Assembly: GCA_002118135.1 (NCBI GenBank)
Contig: BDIU01000324.1
Location: 62,001 to 126,000 of the forward strand
From: Trebouxia sp. TZW2008
Taxonomy: Eukaryota > Chlorophyta > Trebouxiophyceae > Trebouxiales > Trebouxiaceae
Length of the DNA stretch: 64,000 nucleotides
Direction: 5' to 3'
The notes below the pieces were generated by a model. That model was given only the letters and a program-made list of their open reading frames with translations, searched no databases and had not been told where the DNA came from. Position numbers and translations under genes: made by a program. Below, in pieces: positions 60,955 through 64,000 of the stretch (positions are counted from its first letter, which is position 1; every line of letters begins with the position of its first letter).

Positions 60955-63131
60955 ATGGCGCACTGCACTTTCAGGAGTCTAGATCAGGGCGGAACAACCC
61001 GCCCTCGCTCAAGTTCTGGCAGCGGCTCTGTGTGCACAAGCGAAGCTTTTGCATGCAGCAAGCTCGTGCGTCAGGTTCACGCACCCTTTGACCTCTATCA
61101 GCAGTGCAAGATGAGCATCGAAAAGCATGTGCAGCCGGTGTTGTGTGGTTTGCCAGGTGATGTTGAGCATCCGTCCGATACTCAGGACCATAGCTTTGCG
61201 AAAGTGGGAGGCCAAGCCGTGTTTCCTGGAACTTCGCCTCCCTTAAAACTGCTGCAAACACGCCTCATTTGCCAAGCCTGCGGCAAGAGGATGATGCTGG
61301 TTGTGCAGGTTGGTTCGACTCAGACTGCAACAGTGCAGCAACTCAACTTGCAACAGTGCACTGAACTGCAACCCATACGTACAGGTACCCACGCCTTCAC
61401 ATGTCGGCCTCCAGGACCGTGTCCTGATGCTTTGGGCGTGTGCTTCCTCAGATTGTGCCAAGGATCTCTCAAGCTGGAGAGCTTTTTCCTGTCAAATGCA
61501 GTCTCAGCACAGAACTATTGAGACAGCTACACCCCAATCCATGCTTGCTGCTGCAAGTGCAGAGCATGACAGCCAAAACAATGAGCATCAGCACCAGCCT
61601 GACTTGAGCTCAGGTTGGGGCTTGAATACTGCTGACACTTGGGGCAGCGAAATGCCTAGTGACACTCAACACGCTGCCAACCAATCGCCATTTGACTTTA
61701 GTGACCTAGAGCAGGCATTGTCAACAGCCCACACTACCAAAGCTTCTGTGAGCCAACCACAGCATATGCAAGCAGCCTTGAAAACCCAAGATCAGCATCA
61801 GAATGTCAGCAGCTGCACTTTAGATGGGAAGGGTGCAGGACCACAGTTGCCTGGTTTTTACCTTCATATGACTCCAGAGTCAGCAGGAGCTTCTGCAAGC
61901 ATGACAGCAGAAGAGCAGCACATAGCTGATCTTGTTGCTGCCTATCACGCTGACAATCAGCAGGTGCGACAGCTCTCATACATGCACAGCCACCTCATAC
62001 CATGCTTTCAAGCACCCATATGGTGTAAGAAAAGAGGTTGTGCACTAAGTGTCAACGAGTGCCTTTCCTAGGCTATCAAGTCATTAAGCATGGGGCGTTT
62101 GCAGGGGCATGGCGTAACTCAGCTGTCTTCCCAAGCAAGTCATGGCAGTAACAAAAGAAAGAACTGCATTGCCAGATTCACTGCTGCAATTGATGGCAGC
62201 CTTCATACAGCATCCGTTTGTCTTCTGTTCTCTCCCCTCAGTCGTTGTGACAGCATGCACTTTGACAATGAGCTGGCAATCAAAAGGGCTGTTTGGCTTT
62301 GCAGGCTGGCTCATCTCACTCAGCAGCAGAACAGACCAGTGAGTGGGCTGGGGAGGCGTATGAAGAGGACAAGGAGGGAGCGTTTCTGAAATTCTGCAGT
62401 CAAGTGCAGTGGGTTCCGCAGCAATGCATCCGATACAGGTCAGCACTGCATGCAAGCTAGGCTGCTTCTGTAAGCTGAGGCTTGTAACATGACAACTGAT
62501 GGCGTGAGCTACTCTATCTTGTCTGCATTGAATGCTGATCATGCTATGCTTCATCTTTGGCGAAGGCACACACTTTCATTGCTCTGTTGCAAATTGCTTC
62601 TCAAACTGGCAGCAGCGCCTCAGCTGGCAATGCCTTGCTCTCCTTCTGTCAGGCATCTGAAACACCCCTTGCAATATCTTTTGTGCTGCATCTAGCACAT
62701 TTTGTGTCCAGCTTGGCATGTTGTTGCAACACATGCTTGACTGCAGGCAGCAATGCCAAGTTTTCAGAAAGAGCACTGGCTCTCTGCTATGCAGTTGGGG
62801 TGGTGCGCCTACATGGCCCAAAAAGCAGAAGCCAAGTCCAGGCGCATGCCTACACTGTGGCGAGCAGCAAATTTTTGAGATGCAAACTTTAGCGCCAATG
62901 CTACACTTCTTGGAGGAGACCTGCACATGGCTGATGGATGAAGACAGTGATAGCTATGCAGAGCAAATCCAGAGCGCTATGCAAGTGTTGTCCAGCTGGC
63001 AATGGCTCACTGTGGCTGTGTTCAGTTGCCCGAATGCCTGTCAAGCACAAGGACAGTGCAGTGACATCAGCAGTGCTGGGCAGTCTTCCTGGCAGGAGGA
63101 GACAGTGATGTTTGCTGCTGAGGACTCCTGA
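60955..63131 (+). CDS. PDCD2/TSR4-like protein (40S ribosome assembly)
   Basis: PDCD2 and yeast Tsr4 are co-translational chaperones of ribosomal protein uS5. Four exons (60955-61308, 61385-61963, 62305-62438, 62795-63131) join in phase to 467 residues. Seen: AKVGGQAVFPG, the zinc pairs LICQACGKRMMLVVQ and VLMLWACASSDC, an S/Q/H-rich middle, EEDKEGAFLKFCSQVQWVPQQCIRYSWGG, CLHCGEQQIFEMQTLAPMLH and WLTVAVFSCPNAC. These are the N-terminal and C-terminal parts of the PDCD2 fold in the right order. TGTAA is at 63464-63468, 333 bases after the stop. ATG 60955 is the first in-frame start that keeps the GG.P block; an upstream start is possible. Confidence 0.9.
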
Positions 63132-63773
63132 AATGCTGTGTTTGTAGGTGTTGTATAGAGAAATTCGTATGCTTGAAGGGCTGAAACCCAATAGAATTGA
63201 ACAAATCCTGCTGAATTGCTATTGCATTTGTCCTGAAACAAGCTGCCCAACTGAAATGAGCATTTGATGCACCTTTGATCAAGCCACAGCACTGTACTAA
63301 CACTGTATGTTGATTGCTGGTCTTGACGCATGACTTGCCAGGACAAGTGCAAGTGCATCTGCACATTTATGACTTGAAACGCTTGATGCTGCTTAGATTG
63401 GCGTAGTGGTTGCCATTTAAGGGCAAATATACCTTGTTCAACTGTCATAGAAACATAGTGCAGTGTAACAACAAAGCTGCGCTCTGTGCAATATATTGCG
63501 TGCCACCATGATCATGAGTCGCGCATCAACAGCAGTGGTCAACCTGAGTCAACCTTTGGGCTCAGCCTTGTAAGGGCTTTGCTTGTGTTGAGCAACAAGA
63601 GCGTACAGCAAAGGCCTGCATGACACATTCAGCATGGTGTAGCGTTGTGAGGAATCAGCACCTCGCCATCTAGCTAGCAATCCTTTTTATCCCATGCGCG
63701 CTCTGTAACACATGGGCTGTACAGCTACAGCACTTGCTGATTTATGAGGAGGCGATGAACAGGCAGAAGAGCT
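63132..63773. other. 3' flank of PDCD2-like gene
   Basis: Contains TGTAA at 63464. No exon with family features is seen; an antisense frame at 63041-63448 looks fortuitous. Confidence 0.45.
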
Positions 63774-63960
63774 TACACTTGAAAGGTGTTGCTGTCTTCT
63801 TTTATGCCAAGCATGTCAGCCAGCATCTGCCTGTCAAATGGAGCTGTCTGAGGTTGCCTGGCCTCTGCGCAAAACAGGATTCTCCTCAACAATTCATAGC
63901 TTAACTGAAACAGCTTTATGAACAGGTCTTTGGTCATCACAATCTGGAATCTCAACGCCC
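63774..63960 (-). CDS. Unidentified partial gene, probable internal exon
   Basis: A frame reading SYELLRRILFCAEARQP, then FDRQMLADMLGIKEDSN, ends at a GTGTAA donor near 63774 and has an AG acceptor (TTTCAG) near 63906. The helical, charged sequence looks like real protein, but I do not recognise the family. The rest lies to the right of the window. Confidence 0.4.
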
Positions 63961-64000
63961 AGAACATCCCATTAACATGGTGGCACTTGATCTGTCTTGG

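Overview
The window looks like nuclear DNA of a green alga (Chlorophyta, possibly a trebouxiophyte). Almost every gene is split by several spliceosomal introns with donors such as CAG|GTATGT and acceptors such as TGCAG|. Five + strand genes carry TGTAA, the usual chlorophyte polyadenylation signal, 55-340 bases after the stop. Products include plastid or mitochondrial proteins (PTAC16-like, LipB) and plant-type versions of others (COM1/CtIP). Q-, CAG- and E-rich low-complexity stretches are common. I saw no transposase, reverse transcriptase, rRNA or tRNA.

Layout: VPS4 ATPase, 3' part (+, 1-1.9 kb); GT61-type glycosyltransferase (-, 2.5-5.7); large membrane protein of an uncharacterised family (+, 6.4-13.8); RING-IBR-RING ubiquitin ligase with Cys/His-rich modules (-, 14.3-17.9); PTAC16-like Rossmann protein (+, 18.2-25.3); Yippee-like (-, 26.4-27.0); prolyl-tRNA synthetase (-, 27.8-33.9); prefoldin subunit 2 (+, 34.2-34.8); P-loop kinase/HAD phosphatase fusion (-, 35.2-39.4); a second, damaged VPS4-like ATPase (-, 40.5-44.9) continuous in phase with a degenerate malic-enzyme-like domain and a coiled coil (-, 45.4-48.9); PSMD5 (-, 49.1-54.5); COM1/CtIP/Sae2 (+, 54.8-59.2); LipB (-, 59.9-60.9); PDCD2/TSR4-like (+, 61.0-63.1); an unidentified partial gene (-, right edge). 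For nine genes I could join exons with matching phases into one full reading frame whose total length divides by three. Genes are mostly arranged as head-to-head and tail-to-tail pairs, with ATG-to-ATG gaps of 23 to about 700 bases.

The genes share no pathway. Most are housekeeping functions: ESCRT and ubiquitin/proteasome turnover, protein folding, translation, lipoylation, DNA-end resection and ribosome assembly.

The most unusual signal is not a gene. In at least eight genes, introns next to exons contain degenerate, same-strand copies of that exon's edge including its splice site ('exon echoes'), from single 40-150-base copies to an array of about ten ~85-base units in PSMD5. The second VPS4-like gene has echoes beside all four ATPase exons I could compare. 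In one case the echo keeps the ancestral frame that the main exon has lost. This suggests a lineage-specific process of local exon-edge duplication. Gene structures are my own hand splicing and have not been checked against transcripts.
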